Source: Saccharopolyspora dendranthemae
Lineage (GTDB): Bacteria; Actinomycetota; Actinomycetes; Mycobacteriales; Pseudonocardiaceae
Assembly: GCF_007829955.1 (NCBI RefSeq)
Contig: NZ_VIWX01000001.1
Location: 620,001 to 684,000 of the forward strand
Direction: 5' to 3'
Length of the DNA stretch: 64,000 bases
In this document: positions 18,070 through 26,011 of the stretch, one piece after another
How positions within the stretch are numbered: the stretch's first letter is position 1
Layout of the letters: each line of letters starts with the position of its first letter
Notes under the pieces: model-generated
What the model was told of the DNA's origin: nothing
Seen by the model: the letters and a program-made list of their open reading frames with translations, nothing else
Database searches by the model: none
Made by a program: the position numbers and the translations under genes

Positions 18070-18464
18070 AGCGCGCGTTCGTACCCGGCCCAGGCCACGT
18101 GCGACTCGTGCAGCGTGACCCGCAGGCCCTGCAGCCCGCGCCCGCCTTCGCCGAGCGCCCCCGCGTGCACCCGCTCGGCGATCCGGTCGGCGATGACCTT
18201 CGCCAGGAACTCCGTGGAGGTGTTCACCCCGGCGAACTCCGGTTCGTCGTCGAGGTTGCGGTAGTTGAGGCCGCCGAGGACGTCGCCGAGCTGTTCGGTG
18301 GCGCGTCCGATGTCGACGACGATGTTGTCGTCGTCGAGCTCCTCGCGCGTGAACGTCGCGTCCACCACGAAAGTGGCGCCGTGCAGCCGTTGCGCCGGAC
18401 CGAAGACCTCGCCCCGGAAGCTGTGGGCGACCATCACGTGATCACGAACGGTGACGGTGAACAA
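18066..18464 (-). CDS. PTPS/QueD-fold protein lacking canonical catalytic residues
   Basis: 132 aa. It aligns by eye along the 6-pyruvoyl-/6-carboxy-tetrahydropterin synthase fold: [49 protein letters not shown] and [12 protein letters not shown]. Key differences from E. coli QueD: the zinc motif HGH reads HGA (His28, Ala30), the catalytic Cys position is Ala24, and the catalytic Asp-His pair reads Asn67-Tyr68. His14 and the C-terminal Glu remain. A standard PTPS reaction is therefore unlikely. TTG start chosen because GGAGG lies 5 nt upstream. First gene of its operon. Confidence 0.8.
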   Translation of the reverse strand: MFTVTVRDHVMVAHSFRGEVFGPAQRLHGATFVVDATFTREELDDDNIVVDIGRATEQLGDVLGGLNYRNLDDEPEFAGVNTSTEFLAKVIADRIAERVHAGALGEGGRGLQGLRVTLHESHVAWAGYERAL

Positions 18465-18548
18465 GGTGACCTCCGTTGTCCTGGCGAGTTACTGTCGGGG
18501 TTCCGAACCGAGCGTAGTGATCGGTGGCCGAGGTGACGAGGGGGTCGC
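18465..18548. promoter_or_regulatory. Divergent promoter region between PTPS-fold and ribA-like genes
   Basis: 84 nt separate the two divergent starts and must carry both promoters. Ribosome sites are clear on each side (GGAGG for the TTG start, GAGGGGG for the ATG); no consensus -35/-10 pair was certain. Confidence 0.5.
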
Positions 18549-19190
18549 ATGCGCGAGCGAGCGAGTCGGGACATCATCGCGGAAGGGGACGTCGCCGAGT
18601 CGCGGTTGGCGACGCGGCGAGGCCCGTTCCGCGCCTTGGCGTTCCGCGACCCGGTCGACGGATTCGAGCACATGGCGCTGGTCTTCGGCTCCGCGACGAG
18701 CGAGGACGTCCTGGTGCGGGTCCACTCGGAGTGCCTGACCGGCGACGTGTTCGGGGCGCTGCGCTGCGAGTGCGGTGACCAGCTCGACCTCGCGCTGGAT
18801 CGGATCGTCGAGGAGGGCCGCGGCGTGCTGGTCTACCTGCGCGGTCACGAGGGACGCGGGATCGGCCTGGTGGCGAAGGTGCGCACCCAGGTGCTGCAGG
18901 ACTCGCGCGGGCTGGACACCGTGGACTCGGCGACGACGCTGGGCTATCCCGTCGACACCCGCGACTACGGTCCCGCGGCGAGGGTGCTCCGGCATCTTGG
19001 GGTGCGCTCGGTCCGGCTGCTGTCGAACAACCCGGACAAGTCGCGCGGGTTGGAGCGCTCCGGAGTCACGGTCGTGGAACGGGTTCCGCTGCTCGCCCCG
19101 GCGCACGAGCACAACCTCGACTACCTCACCGCCAAGCGCGACCGCCTCGCCCACGACCTGCCGCACATCGACGCGCACGCCCTGGACTGA
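18549..19190 (+). CDS. GTP cyclohydrolase II-like enzyme with Tyr-to-Gln active site
   Basis: 213 aa, close to the usual length of single-domain RibA. Zinc ligands are present in SECLTGDVFGALRCECG (Cys62, Cys73, Cys75). GHEGRGIGL, VDTRDYG with the nucleophile Arg, and LLSNNPDK are also intact. The position equal to E. coli Tyr105 (KIRAY) is Gln114 here (KVRTQ). In Streptomyces coelicolor RibA paralogues, loss of that Tyr is reported to stop the reaction at the formylamino-pyrimidine (FAPy). It is thus predicted to open a branch pathway rather than serve riboflavin. Its stop directly abuts the convergent MFS gene stop (TGATCA). Confidence 0.85.
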   Translation: MRERASRDIIAEGDVAESRLATRRGPFRALAFRDPVDGFEHMALVFGSATSEDVLVRVHSECLTGDVFGALRCECGDQLDLALDRIVEEGRGVLVYLRGHEGRGIGLVAKVRTQVLQDSRGLDTVDSATTLGYPVDTRDYGPAARVLRHLGVRSVRLLSNNPDKSRGLERSGVTVVERVPLLAPAHEHNLDYLTAKRDRLAHDLPHIDAHALD

Positions 19191-20666
19191 TCAGCGCGCC
19201 CGCCAGGGGCCGCCGCGCGCCAGCGACAGCACGAGCCCGGACAGCGCGGCCAGACCCATCGCTCCGGCGGCCACCGCGAAACCCAGCCGCACGGTGCTGT
19301 CGTCGGCGTTCGCGGCGTAGGAGGCGACGCCCGAGGATCCGAGCCAGCTGGTCAGGATCAGCAGCGCCACCGCGGTCCCGGCCGCTTGAGCGCTGTTGAA
19401 CAGCATCGAGCGGATCCCGTTGGCCACCGCGCGCCGGTCGCTGCTGACACCGGCCATGATCGAGCCGGTGTTCGGGGCGGTGAACAGACCGGTTCCACCA
19501 CCGATGAGCCCCAGCCACAGAGTCATGAGCAGCAGCGGCGCTCCCGCGGTCGCCAGCTGACCGGCGAGGCCGACGATGCCGAGCACGACCAGCACCGCAC
19601 CGAGGCTCGACAGGGTGCGCGCCGACCAGCGGGACGACAGCCGGCCGCTCAACGGCGCGCACAGCATCATCAGCAGCGCCAGCGGCATCACGATGAACCC
19701 GGCCTCCAGCGCCGTGCGGTGCTCCACCATCTGCTGGTGCAGGCCGACCAGGACCACGACGCCCGCGCGGCAGAAGGAGTTGAAGAACGCGGCCCCGTAG
19801 GCCTGTCCGCGGCCGGGGCGGCGCACCAGCTGGAAGTCCAGCAGCGGAGCCGAGATCCGCAGCTCCACCAGCACGAACGCCACGAGCAGCGCGATTCCGA
19901 GCAGGATCGCCGTCCACACCCGCGGGTCGGCCGCGCCCCACGGGCCGATGCGGTTGATGCCGAACAGCAGCACGGCCAGCCCGGTGCTGGACAACGCCGC
20001 TCCCGCGACGTCGAAGCGCTCTTCGGGCCCGCGAGTGCGCGACAGCTTCGGCAGGAGCCTCGCGCCCAGCGCCACGGCCAGGATCCCGATGGGAACGTTG
20101 ACCAGGAACAGCGCTTGCCAGCCGACGAAGGTGACCAGCAGTCCGCCCAGAGCCGGACCGATCATCTGCGCGATGGACGCGGCGGTGATGTTCAGGCTGA
20201 GGCCGCGCACCAGCCGGTCGGACGGGAAGACGTCGGTGAGGATCGCGGTGGTGTTGGTGACGGTGGTGGCGGCCGCGATGCCCTGCAGCGCGCGCAGCAC
20301 GATCAGCGCGGTGGCGTTCGGCGCGAAGGCGCACAGCAGGCTGATCGTGGTGAAGCAGACCAGACCGGCGAGGTAGATCGTCCGCCGCCCCAGCATGTCG
20401 GAGATCCGGCTGAACACCAGGATGGACGCGGTGTTGCTGAGCATGAACGCCACCAGGAACCAGTCGGCCGTGGCAGCCGGGACCTGGAAGGAGGCCGACA
20501 GCGCGGGCAGCGCCAGGTTCAGCGACGTGGTGTTGACCAGCACCAGCATCAACCCGAGCGTGGTGACCCCGAGCGCCCGGCGACACCGGCGGCGAACCTC
20601 CCGCTCGTCCTCCGCGGCTGGAACCGCCGCATCGCTCCCACTCGCGTCCTGCGCGCGCCTGGTCAC
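19191..20666 (-). CDS. MFS drug-type exporter (DHA2-like, 14 TM)
   Basis: 491 aa with about 14 hydrophobic helices. DHA2-type motifs are visible: SDMLGRRTIYLAG between TM2 and TM3, RALQGIAAATTV, and IGPALGGLLVTFVGWQALFLVNVPIG in the motif-C region. Such proteins export hydrophobic compounds by proton antiport. The GTG at 20666 was chosen because AAGGAG lies 8 nt upstream; a GTG at 20675 has no spacing from it. No regulator adjoins, but a 15-bp inverted repeat lies about 80-150 nt upstream. Confidence 0.9.
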   Translation of the reverse strand: MTRRAQDASGSDAAVPAAEDEREVRRRCRRALGVTTLGLMLVLVNTTSLNLALPALSASFQVPAATADWFLVAFMLSNTASILVFSRISDMLGRRTIYLAGLVCFTTISLLCAFAPNATALIVLRALQGIAAATTVTNTTAILTDVFPSDRLVRGLSLNITAASIAQMIGPALGGLLVTFVGWQALFLVNVPIGILAVALGARLLPKLSRTRGPEERFDVAGAALSSTGLAVLLFGINRIGPWGAADPRVWTAILLGIALLVAFVLVELRISAPLLDFQLVRRPGRGQAYGAAFFNSFCRAGVVVLVGLHQQMVEHRTALEAGFIVMPLALLMMLCAPLSGRLSSRWSARTLSSLGAVLVVLGIVGLAGQLATAGAPLLLMTLWLGLIGGGTGLFTAPNTGSIMAGVSSDRRAVANGIRSMLFNSAQAAGTAVALLILTSWLGSSGVASYAANADDSTVRLGFAVAAGAMGLAALSGLVLSLARGGPWRAR

Positions 20667-20745
20667 GATCAGCACTCCTTAGCGTCTAAAACATCCTAAC
20701 CTCCCTTCCCTTCCTGCTGGTCACGATGTCTCCTTCCTCACCAAG

Positions 20746-20815
20746 TCCCAGTTTTAGTCCAAACTGAGCAGACATTTCGGGCACGAAAGCCGCCCAATTA
20801 GGACTAAAACTGGGA
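20746..20815. repeat. 15-bp perfect inverted repeat
   Basis: TCCCAGTTTTAGTCC (20746-20760) is exactly inverted as GGACTAAAACTGGGA (20801-20815), spanning 70 nt. A smaller CAGTTT/AAACTG pair (20749-20766) and GGGC/GCCC are nested inside. It begins 6 nt past the arylsulfotransferase stop and lies upstream of the MFS gene, so it could terminate the former or regulate the latter. Confidence 0.75.
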
Positions 20816-20821
20816 ACTGCC

Positions 20822-22312
20822 TCACGCCACAGCAACCGCAGCGGACCTGCCGAGGACCGTTCCGCCCGTGTCGAGGGCTTCGACCGCTACGAAGGCTTGG
20901 GGGCCTTGGACGTCGATCTTGGTTTCGAAGCCGGACTTGGGGGCGTCGAGGACCGGGGCGAGGTTCTGGTCGTCCGGGCCTGCCAGGACTCGCCAGGTGG
21001 CCACCTCCGTGGCGCCGTTCCAGCTGGCGTAGACGCTGGTCACGCCGTCGCCGGGTTGCCCGGCCACCGCGGGGGAATCGGTCGGTTTGCCGACCCACTG
21101 CGCGCGGTAGGCGCGGTAGGAGCCCATCGACTCCGCGAAGCGGCCGTGGAACAGCACCTCGTCGTTCGGGCCGAACTCGGTGAAGTACGGCTTGCCGCCC
21201 CAGCCGACGAACATGTGCCCGTTGGCCAGCATCTGGGCGTTGCCCTGGTTGGGCGCCAGCAGACCCTCCGGGCTCTCGGCGCTGCGCAGCAACGTCGCCG
21301 TCTTCGCCGACTCGTCGACCTGCAACGTCATGCCGCGCGACTTGCCACGACCGGCCGCGTCGGCGTTGTCGAACAGGCTGAGCGAACCGTCCGCGTGCCG
21401 GCGGACGTCGTGCTGCCAGGCGAACGCCGCGTCGTCACCCATCGCGAAGTCGCTCTTGCTCCCGCACAGCCGCCACTTCACGTCCCCGCTCTTGCGATCG
21501 ATGCGGTAGACGGCGTGCGTGCAGCGAGCGGAGATCAGCACGGCGTCGCCGTCCTCGCAGATGGAGTTGAGGTGGATGTAGTCGTGGAACTGCTCGGGGT
21601 CCTTCGGCACCGGGAAGAACGTCTCGTCCAGGCCCACGTGCTCCAGACTGTTCCACTCGAAGACCAGCTCGCCGGAGGCGATGTCGATCTCCTGCACCAC
21701 GCCTTCCAGCACCTTCGAGTTCGGTTGCCCGCCCACCGGCGTCGTGTCGACGCGGACCTCGCGGTAGGCCAGCAGCAGGGCCGTGCCCTGCGGCGTGATG
21801 ATGAACTCGTGCAGGTCACCGGTCAGGCCGTTGACCGGGGCGACCTCGGCGATCCGGGTGTAGGTCTCGTCGAGGACCACGAACGTGCCGTGACCGAACC
21901 CGGGCGGCACCACGACGGAGCCCTCCCAGAACGTCAGGACCGGTTTCCCCTGGTACTGCTGGACCTTCAGGTCGAACTGCACACCGTCGGTCGCCGGCCC
22001 GAACCAGACCGCCTGCCCGGTGTCGTCCATGAGCATCGAACCCGGCTGGATCGGCGCGCGGGGTGCGGGCGCGCTCGCGTCCATCGTGCTCGCGCCCGTG
22101 GGCGTGAGCAGCACGTACCCCGGCTCGGTACCCGCCGCCGGGGTGATGATCTCCATCAGCGGCGGGTGCAGGTCGGGGCGGCTGACCAGGTCGGCACCCA
22201 GCGTGCCGGCGCGGGGCGCGGCCTGCGCCGTGCCCGACAGCGCTGCGGGGACCAGCGGTGCTGCGGCGAGCAGCCGCAGCACCGATCTGCGGTCCAACTT
22301 GTTGGCGGACAT
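20822..22312 (-). CDS. Tat-exported arylsulfotransferase (ASST) family protein
   Basis: 496 aa. The N-terminus DRRSVLRLLAAAPLVPAALSG is a twin-arginine signal with cleavage after AQA. The body is a beta-propeller of the arylsulfotransferase type with conserved segments DLHEFIITPQGTALLLAYRE, EWNSLEHVGLDE, HDYIHLNSIC and FAWQHDVRRHADG; the His residues correspond by eye to the catalytic region. ASST enzymes move sulfate between phenolic compounds without PAPS. It follows a PAPS-making operon and a sulfotransferase gene, linking it to sulfate-ester metabolism outside the cell. Confidence 0.82.
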   Translation of the reverse strand: MSANKLDRRSVLRLLAAAPLVPAALSGTAQAAPRAGTLGADLVSRPDLHPPLMEIITPAAGTEPGYVLLTPTGASTMDASAPAPRAPIQPGSMLMDDTGQAVWFGPATDGVQFDLKVQQYQGKPVLTFWEGSVVVPPGFGHGTFVVLDETYTRIAEVAPVNGLTGDLHEFIITPQGTALLLAYREVRVDTTPVGGQPNSKVLEGVVQEIDIASGELVFEWNSLEHVGLDETFFPVPKDPEQFHDYIHLNSICEDGDAVLISARCTHAVYRIDRKSGDVKWRLCGSKSDFAMGDDAAFAWQHDVRRHADGSLSLFDNADAAGRGKSRGMTLQVDESAKTATLLRSAESPEGLLAPNQGNAQMLANGHMFVGWGGKPYFTEFGPNDEVLFHGRFAESMGSYRAYRAQWVGKPTDSPAVAGQPGDGVTSVYASWNGATEVATWRVLAGPDDQNLAPVLDAPKSGFETKIDVQGPQAFVAVEALDTGGTVLGRSAAVAVA

Positions 22313-22365
22313 GGGTCTCCTCGAAGAGGCTCGAAACGCAAGGATGTGTGGCCAGTGCGGAAGTG

Positions 22366-22391
22366 GGGGAAGTTTTCATGAAAACTTCCCC
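22366..22391. repeat. GGGGAAGTTT-type palindrome, copy 2 (perfect)
   Basis: A perfect 26-bp palindrome: GGGGAAGTTTT, central CATG, AAAACTTCCCC. It lies 8 nt past the sulfotransferase stop and matches the element at 7738-7765. It may end the sulfate operon transcript before the arylsulfotransferase gene. Confidence 0.8.
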
Positions 22392-22398
22392 GTTTCCC

Positions 22399-23055
22399 TC
22401 AGGCTTCGAACGGCGAGGAGTACTTGCCCTCGCGCTGGGTCTGCTCGACCAGGTCGCGGATCGAGCCGGAGTCGTTGACGTGCGGGAACCCCTGCTCGGG
22501 AACAGGGACGTCGAGGAACTCGCACAGCCGGTCCCAGCCCTCGCCGACCTTGTAGACCAGCAGCCGGTCCGCAGGGACGGCCTCCTGGACCGCGGCGTTG
22601 TGGTCCTCGAAGACCTTGATGGCGTGCTCCCGGTCCTCGAAGCGGCCGTCGAAGGTGCCGTTCCAAATCATCCGCTCTATGGTCGGCCGCATCTGGGTGC
22701 TGAACGCGTCGTCGGCCGGCGGCTCCTTGACGAACTGGTAGATCGTGTTGAAAACGCTGTCGTACCAGCGCTCCGGGTCGCGGACGGTGAGCAGCACCTT
22801 GGCGTCCGGGTAGAAGTCCATGAGCTCGCGCCAGAAGGTGCAGCCCGGCCAGTCCACGGTGGACTCGAATCCGCCGAGCACCGTCTCCCAGTCGTCGACC
22901 GCTCCGTCGAGCGCGCGGTCCCAGTCCTTCGCCCGCTCGGGTTGGGCGATGACCTCGAACATGTGGTAGCACGGCGCGAAACCGAGGTGCTCCAGCGCCG
23001 CCTTCATCGACGCGGTACCGGTCCGGCCGAACCCGGCCCCGATGATCTTGACCAT
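22399..23055 (-). CDS. PAPS-dependent sulfotransferase family protein
   Basis: 218 aa. The 5'-phosphosulfate loop reads IIGAGFGRTGTASMKAALE at residues 4-22, followed by LLTVRDPERWYDSV, the 3'-phosphate-binding strand and helix seen in this cytosolic sulfotransferase-like family. The acceptor is unknown; related proteins sulfonate lipids, sugars or aromatic compounds. It sits 33 nt after cysN in the same direction, so it is made together with the PAPS-generating enzymes. Confidence 0.88.
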   Translation of the reverse strand: MVKIIGAGFGRTGTASMKAALEHLGFAPCYHMFEVIAQPERAKDWDRALDGAVDDWETVLGGFESTVDWPGCTFWRELMDFYPDAKVLLTVRDPERWYDSVFNTIYQFVKEPPADDAFSTQMRPTIERMIWNGTFDGRFEDREHAIKVFEDHNAAVQEAVPADRLLVYKVGEGWDRLCEFLDVPVPEQGFPHVNDSGSIRDLVEQTQREGKYSSPFEA

Positions 23056-23088
23056 TCTTTGCTCCTTCGTCGTGCTGTTCCCGGTCTG

Positions 23089-24357
23089 TCAGTGCGCTTC
23101 GCGGATCAGGACCGCGCCGACCGTCGCGTGGCTGGACTCGTCGATGAGCACCGCGCCACCGGTGAACCTGTTGCGCTCGTAGGGATCGCAGAACACCGGC
23201 TGCGCCAGGCGGATCGCGACCTCGCCGATGTCGTTGAGCTCCAACGACTCCGCGGGTCCGCGTTCCAGCGTCGTGACGTCGAGCCGTTCGCGGACCTCGG
23301 TGACGATCGCCTTGACCACCCGGGTGGTGTGCTTGAGCAGCACCCGGGTTCCCGGGGTCAGCGCGGACTTCGGCGACATCCAGCACACCGTCGCGGTCAG
23401 CTCCTCAGCGGCGACCGGCGGCTGCCCGACCGCGCAGAGCACGTCGCCCCGGCCGACGTCGATGTCCTCGGCCAGCCGCAGCGCGACCGACTGCGGTGCC
23501 CGGCCCCGGTCCAGCTCGCCGTCGGCGGTGTCGACCGCGTCGACGCGGCTGCGCATCCCGGAGGGCAGGTGCAGCACCTCCTCGCCGGGCGCGATCGAGC
23601 CGCCCGCGATCTGACCGGCGTAACCCCGGTAGTCCTCGTCCTGCGCGCGGATCGCGTACTGCACGGGCAGCCGGAACGGGCCGGTCTCGTCGGTGACCTC
23701 GACCTGCTCCAGGTGTTCCAGCAGCGACGGTCCCTCGTACCAGGGCATCGTCACCGAGCGGTCCACCACGTTGTCACCGCGCAGCGCCGAGATCGGGATG
23801 GCGGTGACGTCCTGGAGGTTCAGACGCTCGGTGAACGCGGCGAACTCCGCGGTGATGGAGTGGAAGGCGGATTCGTCGTAGCCGACCAGGTCCATCTTGT
23901 TGACCGCCAGCACCAGCCGGGGCACCCGCAGCAGACCGGCCAGCACTGCGTGCCTGCGGCTCTGCTCGGTCAGCCCGTTGCGGGCGTCGACCAGCACGAT
24001 CGCCAGGTCGGCGGTGGAGGCACCGGTGACCATGTTGCGGGTGTACTGGGCGTGGCCGGGGGTGTCGGCGATGATGAACGCGCGCCGGGCCGTCTCGAAG
24101 TAGCGGTGCGCGACGTCGATGGTGATGCCCTGCTCGCGCTCGGCCCGCAGGCCGTCGGTGAGCATCGCCAGGTCCAGCTGCTCGTCGCCGCGCTCCTTGC
24201 TGGCCACCTCCAGCTGTTCGAGCTGGTCGGCCAGCAGCGACTTGGAGTCGTGCAGCAGCCGCCCGATCAGCGTGCTCTTGCCGTCGTCGACAGCACCGGC
24301 CGTGGCGAAGCGCAGCAGGCTGTCGGCCGGGGCGAAGACCGGTTCGGTGGTGGTCAT
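23089..24357 (-). CDS. cysN: Sulfate adenylyltransferase GTPase subunit
   Basis: 422 aa, without a fused APS-kinase domain. GTPase motifs are AGAVDDGKSTLIGRLLHDSK (G1), GITIDVAHRYF (G2), ADTPGH (G3), NKMD (G4) and a G5 region (ISALRG), followed by EF-Tu-like beta-barrel domains. CysN hydrolyses GTP to drive APS synthesis by CysD. The ATG shares one base with the cysD stop (TGATG). Confidence 0.95.
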   Translation of the reverse strand: MTTTEPVFAPADSLLRFATAGAVDDGKSTLIGRLLHDSKSLLADQLEQLEVASKERGDEQLDLAMLTDGLRAEREQGITIDVAHRYFETARRAFIIADTPGHAQYTRNMVTGASTADLAIVLVDARNGLTEQSRRHAVLAGLLRVPRLVLAVNKMDLVGYDESAFHSITAEFAAFTERLNLQDVTAIPISALRGDNVVDRSVTMPWYEGPSLLEHLEQVEVTDETGPFRLPVQYAIRAQDEDYRGYAGQIAGGSIAPGEEVLHLPSGMRSRVDAVDTADGELDRGRAPQSVALRLAEDIDVGRGDVLCAVGQPPVAAEELTATVCWMSPKSALTPGTRVLLKHTTRVVKAIVTEVRERLDVTTLERGPAESLELNDIGEVAIRLAQPVFCDPYERNRFTGGAVLIDESSHATVGAVLIREAH

Positions 24358-25262
24358 CAGAAGTATCCCTCCCGCTTGCGGTCCTCCATCGCCGCCGCGC
24401 TGGTGCGGTCGTCGGCGCGGGTCTGGCCGCGCTCGGAGATCCTGGTCGCGGCGATCTCGGCGATCACCTCGGACACCGTGACCGCAGCGGACTCGACGGC
24501 ACCGGTGCAGGTCATGTCGCCGACGGTGCGGAACCGCACGGACCGCTCGATCAGCGGCTCCTCGGCACCGCGCGGCAGGAAGGGGTTGTCGGCGAGCAAC
24601 ATCCCGTCGCGCTCGAACACCTTGCGGTTGTGCGCGAAGTACAGCGACGGCAGCTCGACGTCCTCGTGGTCGATGTAGGTCCAGACGTCGCGCTCGGTCC
24701 AGTTCGACAGCGGGAAGGCGCGCACGTTCTCGCCCGGGTGGATCATGCCGTTGTAGAGGTTCCACAGCTCCGGCCGCTGGTTTCGCGGATCCCACTGGCC
24801 GAAGGCGTCGCGGAAGGACAGCATGCGCTCCTTGGCTCGGGCGCGTTCCTCGTCCCTGCGGGCCCCGCCGAACAGCGCGTCGAAGCGGTGCTGCGCGATG
24901 GCTTCCAGCAGCGACGCCGTCTGCAGCCGGTTCCGGCTGACCGATCCCTCGGGTTCGGTGGTGCGCCCGGCGTCGATGGACTCCTGCACCGACCCGACCA
25001 CGAGTCGCACGCCGAGCTCGGCGACGCGGCGGTCCCGGAAGTCCAGGACCTCCTCGAAGTTGTGGCCGGTGTCGACGTGCAGCACGGGGAACGGGATCGG
25101 CGCCGGGGCGAAGGCCTTCTCGGCGAGCTTGAGCAGCACCGCGGAGTCCTTGCCACCGGAGAACAGCAGCGCGGGACGGTCGCTCTCGGCGACGACCTCT
25201 CGGATCAGGTGCACCGCCTCGGATTCCAGCACGTCCAGACGGGACAGTCCGGCGGGCATCAT
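24357..25262 (-). CDS. cysD: Sulfate adenylyltransferase catalytic subunit
   Basis: 301 aa ATP-pyrophosphatase-fold enzyme. The PP-loop motif LLFSGGKDSAVLL is near residue 35, then VDTGHNF, FGGARRDEE and SNWTERDVW, all typical of CysD, and a C-terminal region ending KREGYF. It makes adenosine 5'-phosphosulfate from ATP and sulfate together with CysN. Start: two adjacent ATG codons overlap the cysQ stop; a GGAGAGGAG ribosome site lies upstream. Confidence 0.95.
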   Translation of the reverse strand: MMPAGLSRLDVLESEAVHLIREVVAESDRPALLFSGGKDSAVLLKLAEKAFAPAPIPFPVLHVDTGHNFEEVLDFRDRRVAELGVRLVVGSVQESIDAGRTTEPEGSVSRNRLQTASLLEAIAQHRFDALFGGARRDEERARAKERMLSFRDAFGQWDPRNQRPELWNLYNGMIHPGENVRAFPLSNWTERDVWTYIDHEDVELPSLYFAHNRKVFERDGMLLADNPFLPRGAEEPLIERSVRFRTVGDMTCTGAVESAAVTVSEVIAEIAATRISERGQTRADDRTSAAAMEDRKREGYF

Positions 25263-26011
25263 CGACTCCTCTCCAACGGGTCGGGCAGAGCGGCGAGCAG
25301 GTCCACGGCCAGCTCGCGGCGGCAGACCAGCAGGTCCGGCAGCCACGGGTCGGGGCGGTCGTAGACGAGTTCGGTGCCGTCGAGCCGGCTGGTGTGCAGT
25401 CCGGCGGCCTGCGCGATCCCGACCGGGGCGGCGCTGTCCCACTCGTACTGCCCGCCGGCGTGCAGGTAGGCGTCGACGTCACCGAGGACCACGGCGGTGA
25501 TCTTCGCGCCCGCGGACCCCATCGGGACGAGCTCGGCGCCGATCTCCTCGGCGATCTGCGCGACGAACTCCGGCGGCCTGCTGCGGCTGACCGCGATGCG
25601 CGGGCGCACCAGGCCGTGCGTGGGTTGCGCCGGCGGCTCTCCGGTGCCGAGCACGACGTCCTGGGCCGGGAGGGCGACGGCGGAGGCGATGACCCGGTGG
25701 CCTTCCGCGAGGGCGACGTGCACCGCCCAGTCGGAGCGGCCGGCTTCGGTGAACTCGCGCGTCCCGTCGAGCGGATCGACGATCCACACCCGCTCCCCCG
25801 CAACCCGTTCCGGTCCGGCGATGCCGTGCTCGGACAGCACCGGATCCCCCGGGCGCTCCTGCGCGAGCGCGTCGACGAGCAGCTCGTGGGCCGCCGCGTC
25901 GCCCGCGTCGCCGAGCGCGCGGGGCTCCAAGTCGGACCCTTCGCGCACCTCGAGCAGGCGTTGCCCCGCCCGTCGTGCCAGCCGCACGGCCAACTCGTGG
26001 TCGTCGCTCAC
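25259..26011 (-). CDS. cysQ: CysQ-type 3'(2'),5'-bisphosphate nucleotidase (internal start)
   Basis: 250 aa if translated from the GTG at 26011, which is preceded by a good ribosome site (AAGGGAGGT, about 8 nt upstream) inside the longer TauE-CysQ frame. The inositol-monophosphatase fold is clear: metal site DPLDGTREF (DPIDGT type) and WDSAAPVGIAQAAGL (WD-AA motif) near the C-terminus. It hydrolyses PAP left after sulfotransfer, and PAPS, relieving product inhibition. Its stop overlaps the cysD start. Whether it exists free of the permease cannot be settled from sequence. Confidence 0.55.
   Translation of the reverse strand: MSDDHELAVRLARRAGQRLLEVREGSDLEPRALGDAGDAAAHELLVDALAQERPGDPVLSEHGIAGPERVAGERVWIVDPLDGTREFTEAGRSDWAVHVALAEGHRVIASAVALPAQDVVLGTGEPPAQPTHGLVRPRIAVSRSRPPEFVAQIAEEIGAELVPMGSAGAKITAVVLGDVDAYLHAGGQYEWDSAAPVGIAQAAGLHTSRLDGTELVYDRPDPWLPDLLVCRRELAVDLLAALPDPLERSR

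Noticed and set aside
12398-19190. Mycofactocin or 7-deazapurine cluster
   Set aside because: Creatininase and PTPS-like genes suggested these, but there is no radical-SAM maturase, precursor peptide or QueE-type enzyme.
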